Of a stretch of 35,631 nt of DNA, positions 25,318-33,276 are shown piece by piece (the first letter of the stretch is position 1; each line of letters starts with the position of its first letter). The stretch comes from Methanomicrobiales archaeon HGW-Methanomicrobiales-6 (GTDB lineage Archaea; Halobacteriota; Methanomicrobia; Methanomicrobiales; Methanoculleaceae), in contig PGYH01000039.1 of NCBI GenBank assembly GCA_002839575.1, positions 1 through 35,631 of the forward strand, in the 5' to 3' direction. The notes under the pieces are model-generated. The model had not been told where the DNA came from. It was given only the letters and a program-made list of their open reading frames with translations, and ran no database searches. The position numbers were made by a program, and so were the translations under genes.

Positions 25318-25630
25318 TCTTGTATCACCACGATGAGAACGCCCCCTTCGTCCCATACGATGGTGTCTGTACGCGCGCCGGGGAAACGGAACTCCCCCGC
25401 CGGCGTACAAACGGAGATCCTGTGGAATTCCGGAGAATTACCGGGACTCCTCAGGATAAAGGGTTCGCGCGTTGCAGGATAGAATTGCCAATATAAATAT
25501 CTTACTATAAATGCAGGCGGACTGAGAGGGGATGCCAGATTATTATAAAAATTGTGAAATATAGTCCGCCCCGGGCGCCAGCGCAGCATACCCGGCAGCA
25601 CGATCTCGCCGGAGCAACGTCCCGGGGCGC
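25318..25630. other. Intergenic region with AT-rich promoter elements
   Basis: No gene is seen. An unusually AT-rich part (about 25490-25560) contains several TATA-like elements on the minus strand, among them gatatttatattgg (around 25490-25503) and gcatttatagtaag (around 25504-25517), that could serve the PKD gene with a leader of about 150 bases. A caatttttataat stretch (25543-25555) just beyond the endonuclease IV gene may act as its terminator. Confidence 0.4.
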
Positions 25631-26479
25631 TCACGCACCCGCAAGTTCACGGACCTTCGCGATATTTCCGGTATCGTCCCGCCGCTCGTCCACCGGCGTC
25701 TCACAGATCAGGGGGAGGCTCCGGACAACCGGGTGGCGGAGGATATGCCGGAACCCCTCCTCACCGATAGAACCGAGCCCGATGTGCTCGTGCCGGTCAA
25801 GCCCGCTCCCGAGATCGCCTTTGCAGTCGTTGAGATGAACGACCCGGAGGCGGGATAGATCGATCTGGTCATCGAGCTCCCCTAAGACCGCATCGACCCC
25901 TTCCGGGGTCCTGAGGTCATAGCCGGCAGCGAACGCGTGGCAGGTATCGAAACAGATTCCGACTCGTTCTTTCGCATTGATCCCGTCCATGATCCGCGAG
26001 AGGTCATCGACGGTCGTCCCCACGCTGTTCTTCTCCCCGGCGGTGTTCTCGAGGAGGAGCATCACGCCGCTCTCCCCGGCGTCTTCAAACGCCCGGTTGA
26101 TGGCGGCAACGACCCGCTCCTGCCCCGCTTCCATCCCGGCGCCGCGGTGGTGCCCGAGGTGGGTCACCAGGTAAGGTATCCCGAGGAGAGAGCACCGCCG
26201 GAGTTCCCCGGCAAGCGCCGCGACCGATTTTTCGTAGATCTCGGCATCGGGCGAGGCCGGGTTCGGGAGGTAGGGCATGTGGTCGACGACCGGGGCGATG
26301 CCCGACGAACTCACCGCCGCCCTGAAGGCCTCGGCCAGGTCCGGGTCGAGATCTTTTACCTTCCAGCCGCGGGGGTTTCGGGAGAAGATCTGAAACGTAT
26401 CGCAGCCCGCGTCAAGGGCCCGCCCGACCGCACGATCGATCGAACCGGCGATGGAGACGTGGCATCCTACCAGCACCAT
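25631..26479 (-). CDS. nfo: Endonuclease IV (AP endonuclease)
   Basis: This TIM-barrel, three-zinc enzyme cuts DNA 5' to abasic sites. The 282-residue protein has the Nfo pattern G-C-H-V-S-I-A-G-S-I, F-Q-I-F-S-R-N-P-R-G-W, V-D-H-M-P-Y-L-P-N. The metal-binding motifs L-L-L-E-N-T-A-G, G-I-C-F-D-T-C-H-A-F-A-A-G and H-L-N-D-C-K are present, with G-S-G-L-D-R-H-E-H-I-G-L-G. The ATG at 26479 gives the family-standard start; residues further upstream are alanine/arginine-rich and overlap aksF. It lies 25 bases behind aksF and may be the last gene of that operon. It complements the glycosylase at 8897-9754 in base-excision repair. Confidence 0.95.
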   Translation of the reverse strand: MVLVGCHVSIAGSIDRAVGRALDAGCDTFQIFSRNPRGWKVKDLDPDLAEAFRAAVSSSGIAPVVDHMPYLPNPASPDAEIYEKSVAALAGELRRCSLLGIPYLVTHLGHHRGAGMEAGQERVVAAINRAFEDAGESGVMLLLENTAGEKNSVGTTVDDLSRIMDGINAKERVGICFDTCHAFAAGYDLRTPEGVDAVLGELDDQIDLSRLRVVHLNDCKGDLGSGLDRHEHIGLGSIGEEGFRHILRHPVVRSLPLICETPVDERRDDTGNIAKVRELAGA

Positions 26480-26504
26480 AGCGTAACTCTCGACCCCAAA
26501 TCGC

Positions 26505-27473
26505 TTAGGCCTTCCCCCGCCCGACCTCGCGAAGCACCGCCGTCCCGAACTCCCGGGTCCCGGCGGCGCCGCCGAGGTCGCGAGTGCGGATGCCTGCGCG
26601 GAGCACCCGGTCGACGGCCTCCTCCACAACCGCCGCGGATGCGGGGTCGCCGAGGTGTTCGAGCAGCATCGCAGCGCTCCTGATGGCCGCGATCGGGTTC
26701 GCAATGTTTTTGCCTGCGATGTCGGGAGCGCTCCCGTGCACGGGCTCGAAGAGGGCGTGCCGGTCTCCGATATTGGCGCTCGGGAGTAGCCCAAGCCCCC
26801 CCACCAGGTAGGCAGCGGCGTCGGAGAGGATGTCACCGAACATGTTGGTCGTCACAACCACGTCGTAGCGGTCGGGGTGCATAAGGAGGTCGAGGCAGAG
26901 CGCGTCAATGTAGCAGAGCGTGCAGGGAACTCCCGCCCGGGTGGCCTCTGTCGTGCAGGCCTCGACGAAGAGGCAGTCCGACTTTAACACGTTCGCCTTG
27001 TTGCCGACAGTGAGGTGATGGCGGGACTTCGCGAGGGTGCAGGCGTATCGGGCTATCCGCGCACTCCCCCGCCGGGAGACGACCCGAACGGTGCAGGCAC
27101 GGTCGGCCTGGGTCCACTCGATGCCGGAGTAGAGTCCTTCGGTGTTCTCCCGGACGATGACGACGTCGACCCCCTCGCCCCGGATTGGGCGGACATTCGC
27201 GTAGAGATCGAGCGCGTGGCGGATCTGGAGGAGAACGCTCCGGTAGCCGGGATCCGGCGGCGTCGTGACGGCTCCGAAGAGGACGGCGTCCGCCGACCGG
27301 AGATCGGCGATCGTCCCCTCCCCACAGGCGCTCCCGGTCCGCTCCCACCGGCCGTATCCTACCTCGACGTCGAAGAACTCGATATCCGGGCGCACGGCCG
27401 CGAGGATATCACGGGCGACCGGAACGACTTCGTGCCCGATGCCGTCGCCTTCAACGACCGCGACCTTCACCAT
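26505..27473 (-). CDS. aksF: Isohomocitrate dehydrogenase, coenzyme B pathway (3-isopropylmalate dehydrogenase family)
   Basis: The 322-residue beta-decarboxylating dehydrogenase would oxidise isohomocitrate and its longer homologues to 2-oxoadipate, 2-oxopimelate and 2-oxosuberate. It shows G-D-G-I-G-H-E-V near the N terminus, L-L-Q-I-R-H-A-L-D-L-Y-A-N-V-R-P (substrate arginines) and V-R-E-N-T-E-G-L-Y-S-G. The metal aspartates are in F-G-D-I-L-S-D, and the NAD loop is E-P-V-H-G-S-A-P-D-I-A-G. Sequence alone does not separate it from LeuB; the assignment to AksF rests on operon partners aksA, aksD and aksE. It starts 23 bases inside the upstream gene. Confidence 0.85.
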   Translation of the reverse strand: MVKVAVVEGDGIGHEVVPVARDILAAVRPDIEFFDVEVGYGRWERTGSACGEGTIADLRSADAVLFGAVTTPPDPGYRSVLLQIRHALDLYANVRPIRGEGVDVVIVRENTEGLYSGIEWTQADRACTVRVVSRRGSARIARYACTLAKSRHHLTVGNKANVLKSDCLFVEACTTEATRAGVPCTLCYIDALCLDLLMHPDRYDVVVTTNMFGDILSDAAAYLVGGLGLLPSANIGDRHALFEPVHGSAPDIAGKNIANPIAAIRSAAMLLEHLGDPASAAVVEEAVDRVLRAGIRTRDLGGAAGTREFGTAVLREVGRGKA

Positions 27474-28272
27474 TCTGTCTCCTCCACGCGGTTGCGACCT
27501 GTCTTGCCGCCTCCGCGATCTCCCACGACGACGCTCCCCAGTGGACTATACCGCCGAACAGGCCGTTCCAAAGACCGATGCCGGCACGCTCGCTCCGGCA
27601 GCACCGGGCGATGAAAGGCTCGGCCGCCACAACCTCGAGGGGGCAGATGTTCTCCACGCTAACCCCTTCCCCGTAACACTCCCGCACCAGTTCCCGCGCC
27701 GTCAGGCAGCCGGCGATGCGGTCACCTGGTCGGAGCGGGTCCGCATCAAGGGTGCGGGGGAAACCGGCCGCACGGCAGGGATAAACATCGGCCTTGATCT
27801 CCCGGATATCCCGGACGTGGTGCTCGAAGACGACCTCGAGGTCGCCGAAGAGCCCGGTCCTCTCAAGGTCACCGAGCGTGGCCGAGAGGTGGGGGCGGGG
27901 CGGGGTGATATCATAGACGTGGATGCGGAGGAACCCGGAGAGGTCCGGATCGAGCACGAACGTGGTCTGCTCGCCGTGACCGGTGAATATGGTGCAACGG
28001 TACCCGGACCGCATCGCCTCCTGTACCAAGAATGTTCGATCCTGAACGTTCACGCGATCCGGGTAGCGGTAGACATCGTCGCCGGCGGCGAGCACCCGGG
28101 TCGAGAGGACGCTCCGCATCAGGCCGGTTCCGTTCGGATCGGTCTTCACCTCGATGACCTCTGTGCCGTCGGCGGTCTTCCGGACCAGGTAGCGCGAGAG
28201 GAAGTAGGCTTTATTGCCACACGGGGCGCCGTTCACGGACCCGACAAACTTGCAATGGGGAGGGAAGATCAT
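27451..28272 (-). CDS. Conserved-looking protein of unknown function inside the aks operon
   Basis: The 273-residue protein begins M-I-F-P-P-H-C-K-F-V-G. It has no membrane segment or recognised motif. Cysteines are at the N terminus (H-C, P-C-G-N-K) and in the C-terminal half (C-P-L-E-V-V, C-C-R-S-E-R). An N-terminal part runs Y-F-L-S-R-Y-L-V-R-K-T-A-D-G-T-E-V-I and a central one I-H-V-Y-D-I-T-P-P-R-P. The ATG overlaps the aksE stop (TGATG) and the stop overlaps aksF by 23 bases, so it is locked into the coenzyme B operon. A role in that pathway is an inference from position only. I recall similar proteins only from methanogens, which a search should test. Confidence 0.75.
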   Translation of the reverse strand: MIFPPHCKFVGSVNGAPCGNKAYFLSRYLVRKTADGTEVIEVKTDPNGTGLMRSVLSTRVLAAGDDVYRYPDRVNVQDRTFLVQEAMRSGYRCTIFTGHGEQTTFVLDPDLSGFLRIHVYDITPPRPHLSATLGDLERTGLFGDLEVVFEHHVRDIREIKADVYPCRAAGFPRTLDADPLRPGDRIAGCLTARELVRECYGEGVSVENICPLEVVAAEPFIARCCRSERAGIGLWNGLFGGIVHWGASSWEIAEAARQVATAWRRQNGEGRGR

Positions 28273-28739
28273 CAGCACGACCTCCAGTAGGGGGCCAGTC
28301 CTCCGGCCCGGAGGATGGCAACCATCTTTGGGGAGAGCGGGCGGGCAGGATAGCGCTCCCCGTCCACCTCCACCCACCCGGCATCGAGGTCGAAGGCGAT
28401 GCGGGCGCCGTCGGTGCAGGCGACAGAGGCCTCGATCACCGGCAGGCCGACGTTGACGGCGTTCCGGAAGAAGATTCGGGCGAACGACTCCGCGACGACC
28501 CCGACAACCCCGGCCTCGCGGAGGGCGACCACTGCCTGCTCGCGGGACGACCCGCAGCCCATGTTCCTCCCGGCGACGATGACCGAACCCCTGAGACGGC
28601 CGGCGAGCGCCGGGTCCAGATCCTCGAAGGCGTGCTCCGCCCAGACCGAGCGGTCTTTCGTCCGGAGGTAACGGCCCGCGATGATAAGGTCGGTGTCGAT
28701 GTCGCGCCCGAGACAGACCGCCGGCCCAACTCCTTGCAT
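28272..28739 (-). CDS. aksE: Homoaconitase small subunit, coenzyme B pathway
   Basis: The swivel-domain subunit isomerises homocitrate and longer homologues together with AksD. The 155-residue protein has D-I-D-T-D-L-I-I, the loop A-G-R-Y-L-R-T-K, and M-G-C-G-S-S-R-E-Q-A (substrate-binding serine and arginine). With the ATG at 28739, the loop residues are Arg26 and Thr27. This is the pair shown for Methanocaldococcus MJ1271 to distinguish homoaconitase from isopropylmalate isomerase, which has Val-Tyr. That start is supported by GGAGG seven bases upstream and by a TGATG overlap with the aksD stop; an ATG one codon earlier is possible. This is the best single piece of evidence that the cluster is for coenzyme B rather than leucine. 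Confidence 0.9.
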   Translation of the reverse strand: MQGVGPAVCLGRDIDTDLIIAGRYLRTKDRSVWAEHAFEDLDPALAGRLRGSVIVAGRNMGCGSSREQAVVALREAGVVGVVAESFARIFFRNAVNVGLPVIEASVACTDGARIAFDLDAGWVEVDGERYPARPLSPKMVAILRAGGLAPYWRSC

Positions 28740-29950
28740 CATGCCACCTCCGGCACGGTGATCTCCCCGGCTATGGCGCTCGCTGCGGCGGTGGCGACCG
28801 ACGAGAGGTAGATCTCGCCGCCCACGCCCATCCGGTTCTTGAAGTTCCGGTTGGCGGTGGAGAGGCAGACCTCCCCCTCCCCGAGCACGCCGGCATGTGC
28901 CCCGAGGCACGGCCCGCACCCGGGAGGCGCCACCATGCACCCCGCATCCACGATATCGGCGAGGACGCCGGTGGCAATCGCCCGGGAAAGCACTGCACGC
29001 GAGGCGGGGACGACCACGGTGCGGACGGCCACTTTTTTGCCCCGGACAATGCGGGCGAACCGGGCAAGGTCTTCATAGCGGCCGTTCGTGCAGGTCCCGA
29101 CGAAGACCTGGTCGAGGTGCGTGCCTGCAACCTCCTCCGCCTCCCTGACGGTGTCCACCCGGTGCGGGACCGCGACGAGAGGCACGATGCCGCCGAGATC
29201 GATATCAACGGTCCGCTCATAGCAGCAGTCCTCCGGCACCTGGGGCGAGGGCGCAACCCCGTAGTCCACGAGGTAGCGGACGGTGACCGGATCGGCGTAG
29301 AACATACCCGTCTTCGCCCCCGTCTCGACCGCCATGTTGCAGAGGGTCAGCCGCCCATCCATGGAGATTGTCGCCGCCCCGTCGCCCGCGAACTCCAGCG
29401 CCCGGTAAGTCGCTCCCTCCATCCCGAGTTTCGCAACGTAGGCGAGGGCGACATCCTTCGGTTCCGCGGCGCCGGAGAGCCTGCCGGAGAGGTTGACTGC
29501 GATCGTCTCCGGGACACGGAACCACGTGGCTCCCGACGCCCAGACCGCCGCCATATCGGTCGCGCCCACACCGGTGGCAAACGCGCCGAAGGCGCCGAGG
29601 GTGCAGGTATGGGAGTCAGCGCCCACGACAATCGTGCCGGGCAGGACGACCCCTTCGCTCATCACCTGGTGGCAGATCCCCCCGCCAGCGTCCGAGAGTT
29701 CTATCCCCGACACCCGGGCATACTCGCGGAGCTCGGCCTGGAGCGTCGCCGTCGTGCCGGTATTCGCCGGCACGATGTGGTCGAAGATAAGGCGCAGCCG
29801 CTCAGGGTGCGGGAGCCGCTCCACTCCCATCTCCCGGAGCGCCTCCCGGGCAAGGACACCGGTCCCGTCGTGGGCAAAGGCGATATCGACCTCCCGGTCC
29901 ACGTATGTTCCCGCCGGTGCGCCGAGGATCTGCTCCGAGAGCGTGCTCAC
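28739..29950 (-). CDS. aksD: Homoaconitase large subunit, coenzyme B pathway
   Basis: The 403-residue aconitase-family subunit carries the 4Fe-4S cluster. The cysteine ligands are seen in F-V-G-T-C-T-N-G-R and C-M-V-A-P-P-G-C-G-P-C-L-G. Other family segments are D-H-I-V-P-A-N, G-A-D-S-H-T-C-T-L-G-A-F, A-T-G-V-G-A-T-D-M and S-T-A-N-R-N-F-K-N-R-M-G. Size and motifs match archaeal LeuC/AksD; the partner AksE decides for homoaconitase. The start is GTG 29950, overlapping the aksA stop as GTGA. The usual G-R-M-G near the end reads N-R-M-G-V-G-G-E-I-Y-L, within family variation. Confidence 0.9.
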   Translation of the reverse strand: MSTLSEQILGAPAGTYVDREVDIAFAHDGTGVLAREALREMGVERLPHPERLRLIFDHIVPANTGTTATLQAELREYARVSGIELSDAGGGICHQVMSEGVVLPGTIVVGADSHTCTLGAFGAFATGVGATDMAAVWASGATWFRVPETIAVNLSGRLSGAAEPKDVALAYVAKLGMEGATYRALEFAGDGAATISMDGRLTLCNMAVETGAKTGMFYADPVTVRYLVDYGVAPSPQVPEDCCYERTVDIDLGGIVPLVAVPHRVDTVREAEEVAGTHLDQVFVGTCTNGRYEDLARFARIVRGKKVAVRTVVVPASRAVLSRAIATGVLADIVDAGCMVAPPGCGPCLGAHAGVLGEGEVCLSTANRNFKNRMGVGGEIYLSSVATAAASAIAGEITVPEVA

Positions 29951-31077
29951 TGGACGATCCCCTCCTTTGCCGCTCGCAGAAGGGTGCAGAGCACCTCACG
30001 GGTGACGCTGCACTTCCCCTCACTCTTTTGCTTGACCTGTTCGAGCACCCACCGCGCCTCCCCGTCAGAGAGGTCGAACCCATAGGCCTTCGCGACATGC
30101 TCAAGCGCCCGCCTCCCCGTATGCTTCCCGAGGATGAACCGCCGCTCGCTGCCTACCATCTCCGGGGCGATGTACTCGTAGGTCAAGGGATCACAGAGGA
30201 TGGCAGCGATGTGGATCCCGCTCTCGTGGGCGAAGGCGTTCTCGCCGACGACCGGCCGGGTACGCTCCGGGGCCACGCCTGAGCACCGGGCGACCAGGCG
30301 TGAGATGTCCTGCAGGCGGGAGAGGTCGTAGCGGTCGACGCCGCCCTTCATCCGCAGGGCGACGAGCACCTGTTCAAGCGCCGCGTTGCCGGCACGCTCG
30401 CCGATGCCGTTGACGGTGGTGTGGAGCTGGAACGCCCCAGCGGTCGCGGCCGTGATGGTATTGGCCGCCGCGAACCCGAGATCGTTATGGCAGTGGATGC
30501 AGAGCGGGAGGGGGGCCGCTTCAAGGAGACGGGAGACGACCGCGTGGATCTCAAGCGGGGTGAGGCAGCCGACGGTATCTGCGAAACTGACGAGGTTCGC
30601 GCCGCGCTCGACCCCCCGGGCATACATCTCCGAGAGAAACGCCGGGTCGGTCCGCGAGGCGTCCTCGGCAGCAAAGCGGACCTGCACCCCGTGGTCGGCG
30701 GCGAACTCCACCATATCGAGAGCACCGTCGAGCACCTCTTCGCGGGGCTTGCGGTACTTGTGGCGGATGTGGAGGTCTGAAGTCGCAAAGAATATGCTGA
30801 CCATGTCCACGTCGCAGTCGAGCGCCGCCTCGATATCGGGCTTGAGCGCCCGTGCCAGGCAGCAGACCCGTGCGTCGAGATCACTCCGGGCGATGGCCGC
30901 AACGCACTCCTTCTCCGCCGCGGAGACCACCGGGAAACCGGCCTCGATCACCTCCACGCCGATCTCGTCGAGCGATCGGGCGATCGCCATCTTCTCATCA
31001 AGGGTAAACGAGACGCCGGGAGTCTGCTCCCCGTCTCGCAGCGTTACATCACAGATCTCGATATGCCACGGTTTCAT
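29947..31077 (-). CDS. aksA: Homocitrate synthase family, coenzyme B pathway
   Basis: The 376-residue enzyme condenses acetyl-CoA with 2-oxoglutarate and, in later rounds, with 2-oxoadipate and 2-oxopimelate. It has the DRE-TIM signature D-V-T-L-R-D-G-E-Q-T-P-G, E-A-G-F-P, the metal histidines in H-C-H-N-D-L-G-F-A, and G-E-R-A-G-N. G-I-H-I-A-A-I and F-I-L-G-K-H-T-G-R-R-A-L are also seen. It ends at about residue 376, without the regulatory C-terminal domain of LeuA and CimA, as expected for AksA and NifV. ATG 31077 has AGGTGA six bases upstream and overlaps the upstream TPP gene by 29 bases. Confidence 0.88.
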   Translation of the reverse strand: MKPWHIEICDVTLRDGEQTPGVSFTLDEKMAIARSLDEIGVEVIEAGFPVVSAAEKECVAAIARSDLDARVCCLARALKPDIEAALDCDVDMVSIFFATSDLHIRHKYRKPREEVLDGALDMVEFAADHGVQVRFAAEDASRTDPAFLSEMYARGVERGANLVSFADTVGCLTPLEIHAVVSRLLEAAPLPLCIHCHNDLGFAAANTITAATAGAFQLHTTVNGIGERAGNAALEQVLVALRMKGGVDRYDLSRLQDISRLVARCSGVAPERTRPVVGENAFAHESGIHIAAILCDPLTYEYIAPEMVGSERRFILGKHTGRRALEHVAKAYGFDLSDGEARWVLEQVKQKSEGKCSVTREVLCTLLRAAKEGIVQ

Positions 31078-32308
31078 GGTTCTCACCTTCTGGGCAGGTG
31101 CCTTCGATAACCACCGTCCGGGGCCCGCCCTCAGGAGGAACAAGGGCCCGGCGAAGCGCCGCGGTGTCGTCTGCAGCGCAGATGACCGGATCCGCCCAGG
31201 CGGTGTAGCGAAGGATGTCAGGGACGGGGTGACCGCCGGTCATCCCCATCCGGTTGTTCGCAAAGACGATACAGAGGAGCGGGAGTTTACGTTCGTAGAC
31301 GTCGATGAGGGCGTTCAGGCCCGAGTGCAGGAGCGCGTAGTCGCCGGTGAGCGCGACGCCGGGACCGGTCGCAGCCACGGCAACCGACGAGCCGAGGCCG
31401 TAGGTGGCGACGCCGATGCTATAAGGAGGGTTCATCGCGAGGATCGCGCACCCGGCGTCGCAGACCGCCCGCATCCCGCGTTCACGGAGGATGGCAAGGG
31501 CGGGGTGGAACGGGCAGTTCCGGCAGAACGTCCGCGAGTAGCCCCGGGTGGAGAACCGTTCCGGCTCCCCGGCGGGCTCAGGCGGGGTAAGCAGCCGGTG
31601 CTCCCGGAGGAACGGGCGGCTGATCTCGGGGATCGAGGCGAGCGCGTCCGGGGCCACCGCAGGGGGCGGGTAGGCGGTGACGATGCGCGGCGTCCCTCCG
31701 GTAACGCGGTTCAGCGGCGAGGTGCGCGACCAGACAAACATCGCCGCGGTCCGGCGGTCGGCTGTCAGCGCCCGACCGGCCATCGTGAGTCCCGGATCCG
31801 CGAGGCTTCCCTCCCGACGCCGCCGGGGAACGGGGACGTCCGGCACATCCGCATCCAGGAGGTCAGGCGTGACCCTGATAATGGCAACACGGGAGAAGGT
31901 CTCCGAAGCCTCGAACGCCGCCTCGACTGCCGGGCCGAGCGTCTCGGTATCAGGTTCCAGCACCGGGACCCGGGCCACCTCGCCGTAGTAGCGGGAGTCC
32001 TGCACGACGTCCGATCCGGCCGCGCGCACATCGTCACCGGCAACGATAACGACGCCCGCCCGAAGGCCCTGAGCGGTGGCGTGCACCAGCGGGTCCGCAC
32101 AGGCGTTGAGGCCGACGTGCTTGACCACCACGGCAGCCCTCCTCCCGGAGAGCGAGTCGCCGAGGGCGTACTCGAGGGCAACCTTCTCGTTTACGGTGAT
32201 TCCGGCCCCGACCCGGGCGGCAACCTCCGATACCGGGTAGCCGGGGACGGTATAGCAGCGGTCTGCTGACCGGAGGAGGGCCTGTGCGAGCGCCCCGGTG
32301 CCCTTCAT
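31049..32308 (-). CDS. IorA-like thiamine-diphosphate enzyme without ferredoxin domain
   Basis: The 419-residue protein resembles the alpha subunit of indolepyruvate ferredoxin oxidoreductase. The N-terminal pyrimidine-binding part has Y-T-V-P-G-Y-P-V-S-E, N-E-K-V-A-L-E-Y-A-L-G and V-K-H-V-G-L-N-A. The C-terminal part has C-R-N-C-P-F-H-P, P-P-Y-S-I-G-V-A-T-Y-G-L-G and the ThDP/Mg2+ motif G-D-Y-A-L-L-H-S-G followed by F-A-N-N-R-M-G-M-T-G-G. IorA is normally about 600 residues and ends in a two-cluster ferredoxin domain. Here that domain is missing and no gamma subunit gene is adjacent, so a non-oxidative decarboxylase is plausible. It is coupled by ATGA to the radical SAM gene and overlaps aksA by 29 bases. 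Candidate substrate: 2-oxosuberate. Confidence 0.82.
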   Translation of the reverse strand: MKGTGALAQALLRSADRCYTVPGYPVSEVAARVGAGITVNEKVALEYALGDSLSGRRAAVVVKHVGLNACADPLVHATAQGLRAGVVIVAGDDVRAAGSDVVQDSRYYGEVARVPVLEPDTETLGPAVEAAFEASETFSRVAIIRVTPDLLDADVPDVPVPRRRREGSLADPGLTMAGRALTADRRTAAMFVWSRTSPLNRVTGGTPRIVTAYPPPAVAPDALASIPEISRPFLREHRLLTPPEPAGEPERFSTRGYSRTFCRNCPFHPALAILRERGMRAVCDAGCAILAMNPPYSIGVATYGLGSSVAVAATGPGVALTGDYALLHSGLNALIDVYERKLPLLCIVFANNRMGMTGGHPVPDILRYTAWADPVICAADDTAALRRALVPPEGGPRTVVIEGTCPEGENHETVAYRDL

Positions 32309-33276
32309 GTGTCCCTCCCCGGCACCAGATCGCACCCGGTACATGCCGCACACATCGTTAGCGCCCGGCAGGGGTCGAGCCCCGCCCGCCGGAGAATCTT
32401 CTTGTGAACCTCACAGAGCCTGAGAAGTCGGTCGGCGGACGGCCGGGGCATGTCCGCAAGAGACGCCGCCGGGGTGAGGGGGCGGAGGACCGGGACGACC
32501 CCGATCGCAGCGAGGTCTCCCATGATCCGCTCCAGGTCTTTGTTGGTCTCCCCGAGGCCGACGATGACGTTCGAGAAGACCCTGCCCCGCCCGAAGAGCG
32601 CGACGGAGGACGAGAGCGCCTCCCAGACTCCCTCCCAGGAGAGGCCGGGACACATCTCCGAGAAGAGTTCGGGAGTCGCTGCCTCGATGTTGAATTTTAC
32701 CTCGGCGACGCCGAGAGCGTGAAGCCTTGCCGGAGTTTCGGGGCAGGGGTAGATCGAGACCCCGATGGGTAGCTCGAAGGAGCGGAGGGCTGCAACGACC
32801 TCGAGGACGTAGGCCTCCTCCTCCTCGATCGAGGAGGCGACACCGCTCGTGATCGCGATGGCGTCGATCCGGTCGGCGACGCTCTCGATCATCCGGACGA
32901 TCTCGGCGATCTCCTTCCGCCGACCGGGGAGAGACGGCACCGGGCAGTAGCGGCAACGAAAGATGCATGTCCCGCTGACCGTGATGTAGGCCTGGCGGGG
33001 GCAGTGGAGGGCAGCGGGCTCAAGGCGGCCGGAGACCACGTCGTCGTCGATGAAGAGGTCTGCCTCGCCGCCCCCCCGGTGGACGACCTCGATAGAACAT
33101 TTCTCATCGATGCCGGCCCGGACACGCCGACCGGTGACGGGAGAGAAAAAGAGTGAGCCGGATGTCCCGGCTGAAGGGCCGGCGGCGGAACGGGATACGT
33201 ATTCATCTGCAGGCTCGCCGGAGAGGCGAACCGAACCAGCCTCAAGCAGCCGGGCTTTCAGCCGGACCCATTCCAT
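32305..33276 (-). CDS. Radical SAM protein of unknown function in the aks operon
   Basis: The 323-residue protein has the radical SAM cluster motif C-I-F-R-C-R-Y-C (C-x3-C-x2-C) at about residues 103-110, preceded by a roughly 100-residue N-terminal domain. Partial TIM-barrel features are A-I-T-S-G-V-A (the GGE-like region), K-F-N-I-E-A-A-T and V-I-V-G-L-G-E-T. The C terminus holds a second cysteine set, P-C-R-A-L-T-M-C-A-A-C-T-G-C, which could bind an auxiliary cluster. I do not recognise a named subfamily. Its start overlaps the second mmp11 gene by 19 bases and its end overlaps the TPP enzyme by ATGA. Context suggests coenzyme B synthesis or methyl-coenzyme M reductase maturation. Confidence 0.85.
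   Translation of the reverse strand: MEWVRLKARLLEAGSVRLSGEPADEYVSRSAAGPSAGTSGSLFFSPVTGRRVRAGIDEKCSIEVVHRGGGEADLFIDDDVVSGRLEPAALHCPRQAYITVSGTCIFRCRYCPVPSLPGRRKEIAEIVRMIESVADRIDAIAITSGVASSIEEEEAYVLEVVAALRSFELPIGVSIYPCPETPARLHALGVAEVKFNIEAATPELFSEMCPGLSWEGVWEALSSSVALFGRGRVFSNVIVGLGETNKDLERIMGDLAAIGVVPVLRPLTPAASLADMPRPSADRLLRLCEVHKKILRRAGLDPCRALTMCAACTGCDLVPGRDT

Noticed and set aside
26505-31077. Reading the aks genes as a leucine operon (leuABCD)
   Set aside because: The synthase lacks the LeuA regulatory domain, and the isomerase small subunit has the homoaconitase Arg-Thr loop.
30386-32269. 627-residue open frame on the plus strand
   Set aside because: It lies antisense to aksA and the TPP enzyme, both of which carry conserved motifs, and has no motif of its own.
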